Shown piece after piece: positions 17,368 through 27,817 of a stretch of DNA of 64,000 nt (the first letter of the stretch is position 1; each line of letters opens with the position of its first letter). The notes beneath the pieces are model-generated. The model searched no databases. It was not told the origin of the DNA and saw nothing but the letters and a program-made list of their open reading frames with translations. Position numbers and translations under genes: made by a program. Origin of the DNA: Ralstonia pickettii DTP0602 (GTDB lineage: Bacteria > Pseudomonadota > Gammaproteobacteria > Burkholderiales > Burkholderiaceae); the NCBI GenBank assembly GCA_000471925.1, contig CP006667.1, positions 1,178,001 to 1,242,000 of the forward strand. Direction: 5' to 3'.

Positions 17368-18399
17368 TCAGTGAACGGTCGGCGCGTCCTTGAGCACCAC
17401 CGAGAACGGCGACCCCGCGCCTGGCGTGATCACCAGCTCGACCCACTGCGACACCGTGTCGTTCGGCAGCGACACGCGCGTGAAGTTCTGCAGGGGTTTG
17501 CCGGCGGTATCGCGCAATGGCTTGTCGATGCCGAAGCCGTTCTCGCCGGCATGCACCAGCAGCACCTGGCCGCGGAAACGCGCGGCCAGCTCGCGCAGCT
17601 GGCGCTTGAACTCGAGATAGCCATCGCGCGTGCGGTGCCGCAGGAAGCCGTCCAGCAGCGACGGGCGGCCTTTCTTCTCCCAGCCGTTGGCAAAGTGCGG
17701 GTCACCGTGCGCGACCACCACGATGCCGTCCATGTCCCGCTGCCGCGCCACCGAGAACGCACGCGCCAGCCACTGCCGGTTGGCCTCGCGCCGGTCCTCG
17801 AACTCGCTGTTGCGCCCGCCCTCGTTGCGGTAGTGGTTGTTGTCGCCGGGCACGTTCAGGCCGACGATCAGGACCTCGCCCACGCTCAGGCGCATGTTCT
17901 CGCGAAAGCTGCGGAACAGCGCCTGGTCCGATTGCCTCAGCACGGGCCGCGGATGGCGGCCCAGCGTGGCGTCCTCGGGGAAGAACAATTCGCGCAGCCG
18001 GTTCAGCCGTTCGACCGCGTCAAAGCTGCCGTTGACCGGCAGCTTGCATTCGGCCCAGTCGGTCTCACCGGGCACGTAGACCAGCGGCAGCGGCGACTGG
18101 TTCAGCAGCTGCTGGCGGCTGGTCAGCACCGCATCGCTGCACGATTCCGTATCGCCCTTGATGCCGCCAGCGTGGATCACCAGGTCGAGCTTGCGCTCGG
18201 CGAAATAGTCGAGCAGCGCCGCCGCATTGGCTTCGGCGGCAGGCCATTGCGGCAGGTCGGCGGTCAGCGCGATGCGCGTCACCCGCGGCTTGGGCGGTGC
18301 AGTCTTGCCACCGCGGCCGGCCGGCGCGGCCCACGCCGTGCCGGCCGCGCACAGCAGCGGCAGCAGCAGGGCAATCAGGGCCCGACGCGAGGCGTTCAT
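17368..18399 (-). CDS. Exported metallophosphoesterase-like protein
   Basis: A 343-residue protein with a cleavable signal peptide ([19 protein letters not shown], cut near residue 25). The body resembles calcineurin-like phosphoesterases: [36 protein letters not shown] and [12 protein letters not shown] occupy the places of the metal-binding loops. Several canonical residues are altered (no clear GDxxD or GNHD), so catalysis is uncertain. Its ATG overlaps the mutS stop as ATGA, implying translational coupling to mutS, which is an odd partner for a periplasmic protein. Confidence 0.75.
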   Translation of the reverse strand: MNASRRALIALLLPLLCAAGTAWAAPAGRGGKTAPPKPRVTRIALTADLPQWPAAEANAAALLDYFAERKLDLVIHAGGIKGDTESCSDAVLTSRQQLLNQSPLPLVYVPGETDWAECKLPVNGSFDAVERLNRLRELFFPEDATLGRHPRPVLRQSDQALFRSFRENMRLSVGEVLIVGLNVPGDNNHYRNEGGRNSEFEDRREANRQWLARAFSVARQRDMDGIVVVAHGDPHFANGWEKKGRPSLLDGFLRHRTRDGYLEFKRQLRELAARFRGQVLLVHAGENGFGIDKPLRDTAGKPLQNFTRVSLPNDTVSQWVELVITPGAGSPFSVVLKDAPTVH

Positions 18400-21098
18400 G
18401 CCGTGTCGACCGCCTCGCCTGCGAGCGCCTTGAGCCGGTACAGCGCCTCCAGCGCGGCGCGCGGCGTCAGGCTGTCCGGGTCCAGGTCAGTCAGGGCATC
18501 GATGACGGCGGCCTGTTCGGGCGCAAGGCGTGCTGCAGGCGCCGCGGCCGCTGCGTATGCGTCCTCGTCCTCGTCGCTGTCCGGCGTCGGCGGCGCGGCA
18601 AACAGGTCCAGTTGCGGCGTGGGCGTGGCATCGGCCGATTGCTGCTCCAGCCACGCCAGGTGCTTGCGCGCGGCGCGGATCACCGGCTGCGGCACGCCCG
18701 CCAGCTGCGCCACCTGCAGGCCGTAGCTCTGGCTGGCGGGGCCGTCCTGCACCGCGTGCAGGAACACGATGCCGTCGCCATGCTCGACCGCCGACAGGTG
18801 CACGTTGGCCGCCTGCGGGAATTCCTGCGGCAGTTGCGTCAGCTCGAAATAGTGCGTGGCGAACAGCGTATGGCTGCGGTTGTGCGACAGCAGGTGGCGC
18901 GCGATCGCCCACGCCAGCGCCAGCCCGTCGAAGGTGGAAGTACCGCGCCCGATCTCGTCCATCAGCACCAGCGACGCCGGCGTGGCATGGTGCAGGATGC
19001 CGGCGGCCTCGGTCATCTCCACCATGAAGGTGGAGCGCCCGCCCGCCAGGTCGTCGGCGGCGCCGATGCGGGTGAAGATGCGGTCAATCGGCCCGATCAC
19101 CGCGCGCCGCGCCGGCACATAGGCGCCCACGCAGGCCAGCAGCACGATCAGCGCGGTCTGGCGCATGAAGGTCGATTTACCGCCCATGTTCGGGCCCGTG
19201 ATCAGCAGCAGCTTGCGCGCTTCATTGAGCTGGCAGTCGTTGGCGATAAACGCCACCGATTCCGCCGCGAGCTGGCCTTCCACCACCGGGTGACGGCCCT
19301 GCACGATATCGATGACGTTCTCGGCCACGCGCTCCGGCGCGGACCAGTCCAGCGTCTGCGCGCGCTCGGCCAGCGCCGCCAGCACGTCCAGCCGCGCCAG
19401 TGCGCCCGCCACGCGCTGCAGCTCGCCGATATGCGGCAGCAGCGCCTGCAGCAGGCCGTCGTAGAGCTGCTTCTCGCGCGCCAGCGCGCGGTCCTGCGCC
19501 GACAGCGCCTTGTCCTCGAACGCCTTCAGCTCGGGCGTGATGTAGCGCTCGGCGTTCTTCAGCGTCTGGCGGCGGCGGTAATCGTCCGGCACCTTGTCGG
19601 CCTGGCCGTTGGTGACCTCGATATAGAAGCCGTGCACGCGGTTGAACTCGACGCGCAGGTTGGCAATGCCGGTGCGGGTGCGTTCGCGCGCTTCCAGGTC
19701 GATCAGGAACTGGCCGCAGTTCTCGGAAATGTCGCGCAGCTCGTCCAGGTCCTTGTCGTAGCCGCGCGCGATCACGCCGCCGTCGCGCACCGCGGTGGCC
19801 GGCTCTTCGGCGACGGCGCGCACCAGCAGGTCCAGGCAGTCCTGCGGCACGGCCAGTTCGTCCAGCGTCCGGGCCAGCAGGACGCTGTCGTCGCCGGCGC
19901 GGATGCAGGCCTGCACGTCAGGCAGCGCGCGCAGCGTATCGCGCAGCGAGGACAGGTCGCGCGGGCGCGCGCCCAGCAGCGCCAGCCGCGCGGTAATGCG
20001 CTCGACATCGGCCAGACGGCGCAGCGCCGCGCGCAGTGCATCGGTGCCCTGGTCGATCAGCTCGCCGATCGCTTGCTGGCGTGCCTGCGGTACCGCGGGG
20101 TCGCGCAGCGGGTGGTGCAGCCAGTGGCGCAGCGCGCGGCTGCCCATCGCCGTGCAGCAGGTGTCGAGCAGCGAGAACAGCGTCGGCGACTCGCCGCCGC
20201 GCAGCGTCTCGGTCAGCTCCAGGTTGCGGCGCGTGGCCGAGTCGATGCCGACGTACTCCGATTCGCGCTCGACTTTCACGCCCTGCACATGGCGCAGCGA
20301 CTGGCCCTGCGTGGTGGCGGCGTAGTTCAGCAGCGCTCCGGCGGCACCCAGCGCCGCGCCCAAGCCGGCACAGCCGAACGGGTCCAGGCTGGCCACGCCC
20401 AGCTGCTCGCGCAGCCGCCGCGTGCCGGCATCCTGGTCAAAATGCCATTCGGGCAGGCGGGTACGCGCGCACGCCAGCGCGGGCAGCTCGATGCCATCGG
20501 CGTACAGCAGCTCGGCCGGGCGGATGCGCTCCAGCTCGCGGCCCAGCTGCGCCACCTCGCATTCCATCAGGCGCAGCTCGCCGCTGGCCAGGTTCAGCCA
20601 TGCCAGCCCGGTCTTGCTGATCCCGCGGCGCGTGGTCTGCTGGTGCACGGCCATCAGGAAGGTATCGGCCTTGTCCGGCAGCAGCGCGGCATCGGTCAGC
20701 GTGCCCGGGGTGACGATCCGCACCACCTTGCGCTCCACCGGCCCCTTGCTGGTGGCCGGGTCGCCGATCTGCTCGCAGATCGCCACCGACTCGCCCAGCT
20801 TGACCAGGCGCGCCAGGTACTGGTCCGCCGAATGGAAGGGGATGCCCGCCATGCGGATCGGCACGCCGTTGGAGGCGCCGCGGGCGGTCAGCGTGATATC
20901 GAGCAGGCGGGCCGCCTTCTCCGCGTCGTCGTGGAAGAGCTCGTAGAAGTCACCCATGCGGTAGAACAGCAGGGTGTCGGGGTGGTCTGCCTTGATGCGA
21001 AGGTATTGCTGCATCATCGGCGTGTGACGGCTGGCGCCCGAATCTACCTGCGCCTGTACCTGTTCGGGGTCTGTTTTCTTCTGCAATCCCATTGCCAT
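18396..21098 (-). CDS. mutS: DNA mismatch repair protein MutS
   Basis: A 900-residue mismatch-recognition ATPase. The N-terminal mismatch-binding motif is [17 protein letters not shown], which contains the Phe-x-Glu wedge. The connector and lever domains fill the middle. The ATPase has Walker [18 protein letters not shown] (near residue 630) and Walker [17 protein letters not shown] (near 710). The start is set at the ATG at 21098 (MAMGLQKK), with a second ATG six bases later; upstream in-frame sequence is not MutS-like. The C-terminus overlaps the start of the downstream phosphoesterase gene. Confidence 0.97.
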   Translation of the reverse strand: MAMGLQKKTDPEQVQAQVDSGASRHTPMMQQYLRIKADHPDTLLFYRMGDFYELFHDDAEKAARLLDITLTARGASNGVPIRMAGIPFHSADQYLARLVKLGESVAICEQIGDPATSKGPVERKVVRIVTPGTLTDAALLPDKADTFLMAVHQQTTRRGISKTGLAWLNLASGELRLMECEVAQLGRELERIRPAELLYADGIELPALACARTRLPEWHFDQDAGTRRLREQLGVASLDPFGCAGLGAALGAAGALLNYAATTQGQSLRHVQGVKVERESEYVGIDSATRRNLELTETLRGGESPTLFSLLDTCCTAMGSRALRHWLHHPLRDPAVPQARQQAIGELIDQGTDALRAALRRLADVERITARLALLGARPRDLSSLRDTLRALPDVQACIRAGDDSVLLARTLDELAVPQDCLDLLVRAVAEEPATAVRDGGVIARGYDKDLDELRDISENCGQFLIDLEARERTRTGIANLRVEFNRVHGFYIEVTNGQADKVPDDYRRRQTLKNAERYITPELKAFEDKALSAQDRALAREKQLYDGLLQALLPHIGELQRVAGALARLDVLAALAERAQTLDWSAPERVAENVIDIVQGRHPVVEGQLAAESVAFIANDCQLNEARKLLLITGPNMGGKSTFMRQTALIVLLACVGAYVPARRAVIGPIDRIFTRIGAADDLAGGRSTFMVEMTEAAGILHHATPASLVLMDEIGRGTSTFDGLALAWAIARHLLSHNRSHTLFATHYFELTQLPQEFPQAANVHLSAVEHGDGIVFLHAVQDGPASQSYGLQVAQLAGVPQPVIRAARKHLAWLEQQSADATPTPQLDLFAAPPTPDSDEDEDAYAAAAAPAARLAPEQAAVIDALTDLDPDSLTPRAALEALYRLKALAGEAVDTA

Positions 21099-21352
21099 TT
21101 TGCTTGTCTGGCGGTGGGGCTGCGCTGTGCCGCCCACTCCGCACGGATCGCCACCCTGGCGCGGTCCGGATAGCGGCCGCGCGGGGCCCTTCAGGGCCTG
21201 CAGGGCGGTCGTCCGACGGCCTGGGGCCGTGCGCGAAGGGGGCGTTTTCGAGTATGGGCGATATGGTACAGCACGGGGCCCCGGCTGCCGCGCCAAATCG
21301 GGCGCGACGCCACGGTGTCTTTGGCGCCGGATATCCCGTCAGCAGTGCGCCA

Positions 21353-21787
21353 TCAGCGGAACACCAGCACCGGCACGTCGCTATGGGTCAGCACCTTCTG
21401 CGTCTCGCTGCCCAGCAGCAGCCCGCTGATGCCCCGGCGGCCGTGCGAGGCCATGAAGATCACGTCGCAGTCCAGCTCGCGCGCGGCGTTGATGATGCCG
21501 CGGTACGGCGCCATGGCCGCCGACACGTGCCCGCTGCACGGCACGCCGGCCAGCGCCGCCGCGGCCTCGATCCTGGCGAGTTCCTGGCGCGCCTGCGCTT
21601 CCACGCGTTGCTGGAACACCTCGCGCTTCTCATGGCTGCTGTCGCTGGTCAGCGAGTAGGGGTACGTCTCCACGCACATATAGGGCGTAAGGCGCGCGGC
21701 GGCGGTGCGGGCAAACTGGATGGCGGCTGACACGGCCTTCTGCGAAAGCTCGGAACCATCGACGGGAAGCAGGATGTGCTTGAACAT
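21353..21787 (-). CDS. Universal stress protein, UspA family
   Basis: A 144-residue single-domain Usp. It begins MFKHILLPVDGSELSQKAV, with the ATP-site Asp in strand 1. The glycine-rich ATP-binding loop is at the end: MASHGRRGISGLLLGSETQKVLTHSDVPVLVFR, which matches G-2x-G-9x-G-(S/T). The ATG at 21787 is chosen because the family N-terminus starts there. It is 77 bases downstream of ppk2 and likely co-transcribed, which suggests a stress or energy-limitation role. Confidence 0.93.
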   Translation of the reverse strand: MFKHILLPVDGSELSQKAVSAAIQFARTAAARLTPYMCVETYPYSLTSDSSHEKREVFQQRVEAQARQELARIEAAAALAGVPCSGHVSAAMAPYRGIINAARELDCDVIFMASHGRRGISGLLLGSETQKVLTHSDVPVLVFR

Positions 21788-21864
21788 AGGGGCCTTTGAA
21801 GTAAGGGACGGAGAAATGGCGGGAATCCCGCAGGCGCCACCGCGGCATGGCGGCGGCGCCGGGT

Positions 21865-22980
21865 TCAGTTGGCCAGTGCGCGCCCGACGATCAGCGGATC
21901 GGGCTGGCCGATGGCGGTGGTATCGCGGTTGGCGTAGGGAAAGCGCGCCAGGATGTAGCGCAGCGCATTGAGCCGCGCGCGCTTCTTGCAGTCCGAGCGG
22001 ATCACGGTCCACGGCGCATCGGCGGTATCGGTGTGGGCGAACATCGCCTCCTTGGCGCGGGTGTAGTCGTCCCACTTGTCCAGCGAGGCCACGTCGACCG
22101 GGCTCAGCTTCCATTGCTTGAGCGGATGGATCTCGCGCTCGCGGAAGCGCCGGCGCTGTTCCTTCTGGCTCACCGAGAACCAGAACTTGAACAGGTGGAT
22201 GCCGCTGCGCACCAGGTGCCGCTCGAACTCGGGCGCCTGCTGCAGGAATTCCTGGTACTCCTGCTGCGAGCAGAAGCCCATCACGTGCTCGATCCCGGCA
22301 CGGTTGTACCAGGACCGGTCGAACAGCACGATCTCGCCCGCGGCGGGCAGGTGCTGGACGTAGCGCTGGAAGTACCACTGGCCGCGTTCGGACTCGGTCG
22401 GCTTTTCCAGTGCGACCACGCGTGCTCCGCGCGGATTCATGTGTTCCATGAAGCGTTTGATGGTGCCGCCCTTGCCGGCGGCATCGCGGCCTTCGAAGAC
22501 GATCACTACACGGTGGCCGGTTTCGCGCACCCACGCCTGGAACTTGAGCAACTCCACCTGCAGCCGGTACTTCTGCTTTTCGTAATTGCGCCGCGACATC
22601 AGGTTCTGGTACGGGTACGCGCCCTCGCGCCAGCCCGCGGAAAGTTCGTCGTCCGGATGGCGCTTGCGGCCGGCCTGCCAGGCCGCCGGGTCGCCTTCGA
22701 GGATCAGGCTGCGCAGCTGCGCGGCTTCATCTGGCGCGAGGCCGTCGAGCAGCGTGCGCATCGCGTCCAGCATGCCGGCGCCTTGCCCGGCGCGGCTGAC
22801 GAGGATGTCCTGCATGCTGCTGGCCACCAGTTGCACGGCGGCGTCCACGGCGCTGCCGACTTCATTGCGTTCGGCGGAAAGCGCGGAGTTGGTCGGCAGC
22901 ACGTCGCCTCTGGCGGCGGCACGGGCACGCGGCGGCGCTGCAGTGTGGGAGGGGGGCGGGGTGGTGTCCTGGTCCGTCAT
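21865..22980 (-). CDS. ppk2: Polyphosphate kinase 2 family protein
   Basis: A 371-residue PPK2 of the single-domain type, which transfers phosphate between polyphosphate and nucleotides. Walker A is VIVFEGRDAAGKGGTIKRF (about 160-178) and Walker B is VLFDRSWYNRAGIEHVMGF. The lid Arg/Lys residues lie in KEQRRRFREREIHPLKQWK. The N-terminal 110 residues are a low-complexity and helical extension that varies between paralogues. Cupriavidus species carry several PPK2 paralogues, so the exact class (GDP- or ADP-preferring) is not settled. Between the DUF465 gene upstream and usp downstream. Confidence 0.93.
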   Translation of the reverse strand: MTDQDTTPPPSHTAAPPRARAAARGDVLPTNSALSAERNEVGSAVDAAVQLVASSMQDILVSRAGQGAGMLDAMRTLLDGLAPDEAAQLRSLILEGDPAAWQAGRKRHPDDELSAGWREGAYPYQNLMSRRNYEKQKYRLQVELLKFQAWVRETGHRVVIVFEGRDAAGKGGTIKRFMEHMNPRGARVVALEKPTESERGQWYFQRYVQHLPAAGEIVLFDRSWYNRAGIEHVMGFCSQQEYQEFLQQAPEFERHLVRSGIHLFKFWFSVSQKEQRRRFREREIHPLKQWKLSPVDVASLDKWDDYTRAKEAMFAHTDTADAPWTVIRSDCKKRARLNALRYILARFPYANRDTTAIGQPDPLIVGRALAN

Positions 22981-22992
22981 TGCCGTCCTCCC

Positions 22993-23205
22993 TCAGGCAG
23001 CGTTGCGCAGGATTTCGTAGAGCTGGTCCTTGATCTGCAGCTTTTCCTTCTTGAGCCGCTCGATCTCGAAGGTGGCGGCGGGCACGATGCCGGCCTCCAT
23101 GTTGCGGATTTCCTGGTCCAGCGCATTGTGGCGGTGGAACAGGCGGGCGAAGTGGGCGTCCTGGGTCTTCAGGGCCGAGATCTGGTCGCGGTATTCGGGA
23201 AACAT
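22993..23205 (-). CDS. DUF465 (YdcH-like) small protein
   Basis: A 70-residue helical protein of the DUF465 family. The sequence MFPEYRDQISALKTQDAHF and the charged second half (FEIERLKKEKLQIKDQLYEIL) form a helical hairpin or coiled coil. The start is fixed by AGGAGAG just before the ATG, and family members begin at the same Met. It is 12 bases upstream of ppk2, so co-translation is likely. The function of the family is unknown. Confidence 0.9.
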   Translation of the reverse strand: MFPEYRDQISALKTQDAHFARLFHRHNALDQEIRNMEAGIVPAATFEIERLKKEKLQIKDQLYEILRNAA

Positions 23206-23370
23206 CCTGGCTCTCCTCTGCTGGCGCCGCACGCACAGTGCGTGGCGCATGGTTTCATTCTGGGGAGAGCAGGGCGGCGCGACCTTGACCAGGATCATGG
23301 CCGTCCGGGGTATGGGAAGAGTCTCTGGCGCGCTGGCGAGATGGGGCCACAGGCCCGTGCAGAAGGTAGA

Positions 23371-23404
23371 AAGCAAAACGCCCGCCGGAGTGCGGCGGGC
23401 GTTT
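23371..23404 (-). terminator. Intrinsic terminator after suhB
   Basis: A perfect 12-bp stem (AAACGCCCGCCG / CGGCGGGCGTTT) with a 5-base loop. On the minus strand it is followed by TTTTGCTTTC, so it ends the suhB transcript. Confidence 0.88.
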
Positions 23405-23439
23405 GCGCGGCATGGCCGTCAGGCGGCCATATACCGGTA

Positions 23440-24258
23440 TCAGGCGGCAGGCTTGGCGTTGTCGAGCGAGAACGGCGACAGCAGACGCACCATCTGGGCG
23501 AATGCCTTGGGGTTGCCGGCCAGCACTTCACCTTGTTCCATCTGGCGCGGCTCGCCGGCGTAGTTGCCGACCAGGCCGCCCGATTCGGTGATCAGCAGCA
23601 TGCCGGCGGCCATGTCCCACGGCTTCAGGCCGCGCTCGAAGAAGCCGTCCAGGCGGCCGCAGGCCACGTAGGCCAGGTCCAGCGCGGCCGCGCCAGGGCG
23701 GCGCAGGCCGGCGCAGCTACGCGTCATCAGCGAGAAGATTTCCAGGTATTCCTCGACGCCTTCCAGGTCGCGGAAGGGGAAGCCCGTGCCGATCAGGCAG
23801 TCGGCCAGCTTGTCGCGGCGTGTAACGCGGATGCGGCGGTTGTTCAGGAAGGCGCCGGCACCCTTGGTGGCGGTGAACAGTTCGTCGCGGGTCGGGTCGT
23901 AGACCACCGCCTGCACCGGCGTGCCGCGGTGCAGCTGGGCGATCGAGACCGCGTACTGGGGGAAGCCGTGGATGAAGTTGGTGGTGCCGTCCAGCGGGTC
24001 GATGACCCAGGTGTACTCGTGCGCGACTTCGCCCTCGGCCCAGGACTGGCCGGACTCTTCCGCTAGAATGGCGTGTTCCGGGTAGGCGGTGCGGATGACC
24101 TCGATGATCGCGGCTTCGGCGGCGCGGTCCACCTCGGTAACGAAATCGTTGTGTTGCTTGCGCGAGACGCGCACCAGATCGACGTCGAGCGACGCGCGGT
24201 TGATGATGGAACCCGCCTTGCGGGCCGCCTTGATGGCGATATTAAGCATCGGATGCAT
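23440..24258 (-). CDS. suhB: Inositol-1-monophosphatase family protein SuhB
   Basis: A 272-residue Mg-dependent phosphatase of the inositol monophosphatase family. In E. coli SuhB also acts in rRNA transcription antitermination. The motifs are EESG at the first metal site, the [17 protein letters not shown] signature (about 85-101), and [17 protein letters not shown] near the end. The start at 24258 ([16 protein letters not shown]) is supported by GGAGAG upstream. It is divergent from trmJ, the same arrangement as in E. coli, and is followed by a strong terminator. Confidence 0.95.
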   Translation of the reverse strand: MHPMLNIAIKAARKAGSIINRASLDVDLVRVSRKQHNDFVTEVDRAAEAAIIEVIRTAYPEHAILAEESGQSWAEGEVAHEYTWVIDPLDGTTNFIHGFPQYAVSIAQLHRGTPVQAVVYDPTRDELFTATKGAGAFLNNRRIRVTRRDKLADCLIGTGFPFRDLEGVEEYLEIFSLMTRSCAGLRRPGAAALDLAYVACGRLDGFFERGLKPWDMAAGMLLITESGGLVGNYAGEPRQMEQGEVLAGNPKAFAQMVRLLSPFSLDNAKPAA

Positions 24259-24444
24259 GAATCTCTCCAGGCCGGCCACGATGAAGCGGCGGGGCGCCAT
24301 GGCACCGCGCGCCCGCTCATGGGCAGCTGACAACACAACGGATTGTAGAAGAACGTCGGGCGTCGCTGGTCTGATATGTGCCGCGAAAGTCTCGCGAGCA
24401 AGCAAATACCTGGCGCCGCGCCAAAGAAGAACCCCGAATTGTAT

Positions 24445-25311
24445 ATGAACCCGGCCATCGATACGAGCCAGTCCCCATCCGCCGCGCAGCCAGACGCAGG
24501 CGGCGCCCGGCGCGATGCCTTCGGCCGCGTCCGCTTTGTGCTGGTCGAGACCAGCCACCCGGGCAATGTCGGCTCGGTGGCACGCGCGATCAAGACCATG
24601 GGCTTCGGCACCCTGGTGCTGGTTTCGCCGCGCGAGCCCGATGTGCTGCGCCATCCCGACGCCATTGCCATGGCCAGCGGCGCCGACGATGTGCTGGCGG
24701 GCGCCACCATCGTCGACCAGATCGATGCGGCGCTGGCCGGCGCGGCGCTGACCGTGGCCATGACCGCGCGCCAGCGCGAGTTCGGCCCGCCCCGGCTGCT
24801 GCCGCGCGCGGCGGCGGAACGCGCGTGCCAGACACTGGCCGGGAGCGGCGACATCGCCTTCGTATTCGGCAACGAGCGCTACGGCCTGCCCAACGAGGTG
24901 GTCGAACGCTGCATGGCCGTCACGCATATCCCGGCCAATCCGGCCTATACCTCGCTGAACCTGGCGCAGGCGGTGCAGCTGGTGGCCTACGAGTTGCGGC
25001 TGGCGCTGCTGGACGCGGCCAACGCGCCCGGCGCGCCGTCGGACGCGGGCGCCAATATCGGCTATGCTGGTGAGCCGGCCACGGCCGAACAGGTCGAGGC
25101 CATGTTCGGGCATCTGCAGTCGGGCCTAGAGGCGATCGGTTTTCTCGATCCGTCCAACCCGCGCAAGCTGATGACGCGGCTGCGCCGGCTGCTGGCCCGC
25201 AGCGGCCTGGAGCGCGAAGAAGTGAATATCCTGCGCGGCATCGCCAAGTACATGCTGCTGGCCGCGAAGGACAAGCCGGCCCCCGATGGGACGACTGACG
25301 GGGGCCAGTGA
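24445..25311 (+). CDS. trmJ: tRNA (cytidine/uridine-2'-O-)-methyltransferase TrmJ
   Basis: A 288-residue SPOUT methyltransferase that 2'-O-methylates position 32 of certain tRNAs. [19 protein letters not shown] is the N-terminal motif and [20 protein letters not shown] holds the trefoil-knot SAM site. The C-terminal 70 residues ([15 protein letters not shown]...) are the usual helical extension. The ATG at 24445 is chosen because the earlier in-frame start at 24376 adds poorly conserved sequence. Confidence 0.93.
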   Translation: MNPAIDTSQSPSAAQPDAGGARRDAFGRVRFVLVETSHPGNVGSVARAIKTMGFGTLVLVSPREPDVLRHPDAIAMASGADDVLAGATIVDQIDAALAGAALTVAMTARQREFGPPRLLPRAAAERACQTLAGSGDIAFVFGNERYGLPNEVVERCMAVTHIPANPAYTSLNLAQAVQLVAYELRLALLDAANAPGAPSDAGANIGYAGEPATAEQVEAMFGHLQSGLEAIGFLDPSNPRKLMTRLRRLLARSGLEREEVNILRGIAKYMLLAAKDKPAPDGTTDGGQ

Positions 25312-25626
25312 CAGGAGCAAGGACAGGTGGCAGCAACCCGGAGCGATTCGATGCAGGACGATGCAGGCGCACGCGGCAAGCGCGTGTGCTGCCAGCCTGC
25401 GGCCGCGGGTTTGCGCATGCCCGGGCGATGTTGATCGCCGCATCGCTGCAATGTCCCTGACGGATCAGGGGCCAAAAGCTGGCGCCAAAAGCCGCGTCGG
25501 CAAATCACTTACACTCCCTGATCCCCTGATTCCGTCCTCACCGGCCACCGACCTCGCCGGCGACCCTGCCCCTGGCGCAAGCCTCGCGTGGCACGGCGCA
25601 CGGCGCGGCAACACGACACGACCAAG
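25312..25626. other. Non-coding stretch before cysE, with a small inverted repeat
   Basis: No supported gene. Near the middle is a perfect CCCTGA-N4-TCAGGG inverted repeat (25455-25470). A related CCCTGATCCCCTGATT lies 60 bases later, about 100 bases before the cysE start. This could be a regulator site for cysE, but I recognise no known box and no clear -10/-35 pair. Confidence 0.4.
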
Positions 25627-26370
25627 ATGTTCTCTCGCCTGAAGGAAGATATCGACACGATCATGCTGCGCGATCCCGCCGCGCGCAGCCGCCTGGAGGT
25701 GCTGACCTGCTACCCCGGCCTGCATGCCGTGGTGTTCCACCGCTTTGCGCACGCCTGCTGGAACGGGGGCTTTCACTGGCTGGGGCGATGGATTTCGCAC
25801 TGGTCGCGCTTCCTGACCGGCATCGAGATCCATCCGGCGGTCCGGTTGGGGCGGCGCGTGTTTATCGACCACGGCATGGGCGTCGTGATCGGCGAAACCG
25901 CCGAGATCGGCGACGACTGCACCATCTACCAGGGCGTGACGCTGGGCGGGACCTCGTTGTACAAGGGCCAGAAGCGCCATCCGACGCTGGGCGCCAACGT
26001 GGTGGTGAGCGCGGGTGCCAAGGTGCTGGGTGGTTTCGTGGTGGGCGATGGCGCGCGTGTGGGTTCCAATGCGGTGGTGCTCAAACCGGTGCCGCCGGGA
26101 GCGACCGCGGTCGGCGTGCCGGCCCGCATCATCCTGCCCGATGCGCCGGCCGCGCAGCAGGGCGCCAAGCAGGAGTTCTCGGCCTACGGCATCACGCCCA
26201 ATGCGGACGATCCGGTGTCGCTGGCGCTCAAGAGCCTGATCGACAATGCGGCGCGCCAGCATGAGCGTATCGAGGCCGTGCTGGCCGCGCTGGATCGGCT
26301 AGGTGAGCATCTGGAAAACACGCCCAACGACCGCTTCGATGCGAGCGAGCTGCGCAAGCTGATGAAGTGA
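25627..26370 (+). CDS. cysE: Serine O-acetyltransferase
   Basis: A 247-residue acetyltransferase that makes O-acetylserine from serine and acetyl-CoA for cysteine synthesis. The N-terminal helix [20 protein letters not shown] is family-typical. The left-handed beta-helix core has the catalytic His in [19 protein letters not shown] and the loop [18 protein letters not shown]. The short N-terminus places it with the compact bacterial form rather than the 273-residue E. coli enzyme. The ATG at 25627 begins the conserved N-terminus. It ends at a strong terminator. Confidence 0.94.
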   Translation: MFSRLKEDIDTIMLRDPAARSRLEVLTCYPGLHAVVFHRFAHACWNGGFHWLGRWISHWSRFLTGIEIHPAVRLGRRVFIDHGMGVVIGETAEIGDDCTIYQGVTLGGTSLYKGQKRHPTLGANVVVSAGAKVLGGFVVGDGARVGSNAVVLKPVPPGATAVGVPARIILPDAPAAQQGAKQEFSAYGITPNADDPVSLALKSLIDNAARQHERIEAVLAALDRLGEHLENTPNDRFDASELRKLMK

Positions 26371-26389
26371 GCGAAAGCGGATTGGAAAG

Positions 26390-26417
26390 AAAGCGGCCGG
26401 CAATGGCCGCTTTTTTT
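26390..26417. terminator. Intrinsic terminator between cysE and lpxH
   Basis: A 9-bp perfect stem (AAAGCGGCC / GGCCGCTTT) is followed by seven T's on the plus strand and a weaker T-rich tail on the minus strand. It separates two convergent genes. Confidence 0.9.
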
Positions 26418-26431
26418 GGAGCGGAGTTGCG

Positions 26432-27229
26432 TCAGTCCGTCTGCGGCAGCAGCCGAAAGCCGTCGCGGTCGAGCTCCAGCACCGCGGCGCGCGGATGGGC
26501 GCCATCCAGGTCCCAGTCGGTAAGGACCCAGCGCACGCCCGCGGCCTCTTCATGGCGTGCGGGCCGATGGGTGTGGCCATGTACCAGCAGCGACGCTCCC
26601 GCTGCCCCCAGCAGCTCCGCCGCGGCCGCAGGCGCCACATCGCCATAGACCACCGGCGCGGGTGCGCCCGCGTTTAGCTGCCTTGCACGGTTGCCTTCAC
26701 TATCGGCGCGCAACTTGCGTGCGATCGACAAGCGCGCGCTCAGCGGCAGCGCCAGGAACACGCGCTGCACCCAGCCCTTGCGGGTCCAGCGGCGGAAACG
26801 GTTGTAGCGTTCGTCGTCGATGCACAGCATGTCGCCGTGGCTCAGCACGACACGCTCGCCGGCGCAGTGGATCACCGTGGGGTCGGGCAGCAGCGTCGCA
26901 CCCGCGGCGGCGGCAAAGCGCTGGCCCAGCAGGAAGTCGCGGTTGCCGTGCATCAGGTACACGGCCACCCCGCGCGTGGCCAGCGAGCGCAGGGCGCCCG
27001 CCACGCGTTGCGCGAACGGCGAGTCGGTTTCCTCGTCGCCGATCCAGAATTCAAAGAAGTCGCCCAGGATGAAGAGAGCGCGCGCGCCGTGCGCGGCGCG
27101 TTCGAGCACGCGCTCGAAGGCCGCCAGCGTGCGTGGCATGCCCGGCGTGAGATGCAGGTCTGAAATGAACCACGCCGGCGCCTGTACCTCGAGGGGACCG
27201 GCCACCGGCGTGCGGGAGATTGCGGTCAT
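26432..27229 (-). CDS. lpxH: UDP-2,3-diacylglucosamine pyrophosphatase LpxH
   Basis: A 265-residue calcineurin-like phosphoesterase that cleaves UDP-2,3-diacylglucosamine to lipid X in lipid A synthesis at the inner membrane. Metal motifs in order: FISDLHLTPGMPRT, LGDFFEFWIGDEE, MHGNRDFLLGQRF, LSHGDMLCIDDERY and VHGHTHRPARH. The CIDD and FRRW elements are typical of LpxH. The ATG at 27229 (MTAISRTPVAG) is chosen; a further in-frame ATG at 27280 adds low-complexity residues. It probably follows ppiB in the same transcript (66-base gap). Confidence 0.94.
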   Translation of the reverse strand: MTAISRTPVAGPLEVQAPAWFISDLHLTPGMPRTLAAFERVLERAAHGARALFILGDFFEFWIGDEETDSPFAQRVAGALRSLATRGVAVYLMHGNRDFLLGQRFAAAAGATLLPDPTVIHCAGERVVLSHGDMLCIDDERYNRFRRWTRKGWVQRVFLALPLSARLSIARKLRADSEGNRARQLNAGAPAPVVYGDVAPAAAAELLGAAGASLLVHGHTHRPARHEEAAGVRWVLTDWDLDGAHPRAAVLELDRDGFRLLPQTD

Positions 27230-27295
27230 GCGTGGTGTCGGTAGGAAAATGCCGGCACGCGGGCGCGCACGGAACCGCAATCGGCAGGCATAGGC

Positions 27296-27796
27296 TTATT
27301 CGACGACGACAGCCTTCTCGATCACCACGTCTTCCAGCGGCACATCCTGGTGGAAGCCCGAGGTGCCGGTACGCACGCCCTTGATCTGCTCGACCACTTC
27401 GGTGCCTTCGACGACCTTGCCGAACACGGCGTAGCCGAAGCCTTGCGGCGTGGGCGAGGTGAAGTTCAGGAAGTCGTTGTCGACCACGTTGATGAAGAAC
27501 TGCGCGGTGGCCGAGTGCGGCGCGTTGGTGCGTGCCATTGCCACGGTGTAGCGGTCGTTCTTCAGGCCGTTGCCGGCTTCGTTCTCGATCGGGGCGTCGG
27601 TGCCCTTTTGCTTCATGCCGGGCTCGAAGCCGCCGCCCTGGATCATGAAGTTCTTGATCACGCGGTGGAAGATCGTGTTGTCATAGTGGCCCTTGCGGAC
27701 GTACGACAGGAAGTTCTCGACCGATTTCGGTGCCTTCTCGGCGTCGAGTTCGATAGTGATGACACCCTGGTTGGTGTGGAGCTGTACCTTGGACAT
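27296..27796 (-). CDS. ppiB: Cytosolic cyclophilin-type peptidyl-prolyl isomerase
   Basis: A 166-residue cyclophilin without a signal peptide. The catalytic core is visible in [19 protein letters not shown] (Arg and Gln active-site residues) and in [18 protein letters not shown]. It lies 21 bases downstream of a second, exported cyclophilin gene on the same strand. The two are clearly paralogous, which suggests a tandem duplication with divided localisation. Confidence 0.95.
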   Translation of the reverse strand: MSKVQLHTNQGVITIELDAEKAPKSVENFLSYVRKGHYDNTIFHRVIKNFMIQGGGFEPGMKQKGTDAPIENEAGNGLKNDRYTVAMARTNAPHSATAQFFINVVDNDFLNFTSPTPQGFGYAVFGKVVEGTEVVEQIKGVRTGTSGFHQDVPLEDVVIEKAVVVE

Positions 27797-27817
27797 GGGT
27801 TTCCTCTGTTCGGTGTG

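Noticed and set aside
18297-21173. 958-codon open frame opposite mutS
   Set aside because: Shadow of mutS on the other strand. Composition is Arg/Ala/Gln/His-rich and no motif was found.
23440-25113. 557-residue extended SuhB
   Set aside because: The upstream part is the antisense shadow of trmJ; the start at 24258 has a ribosome-binding site and the family N-terminus.
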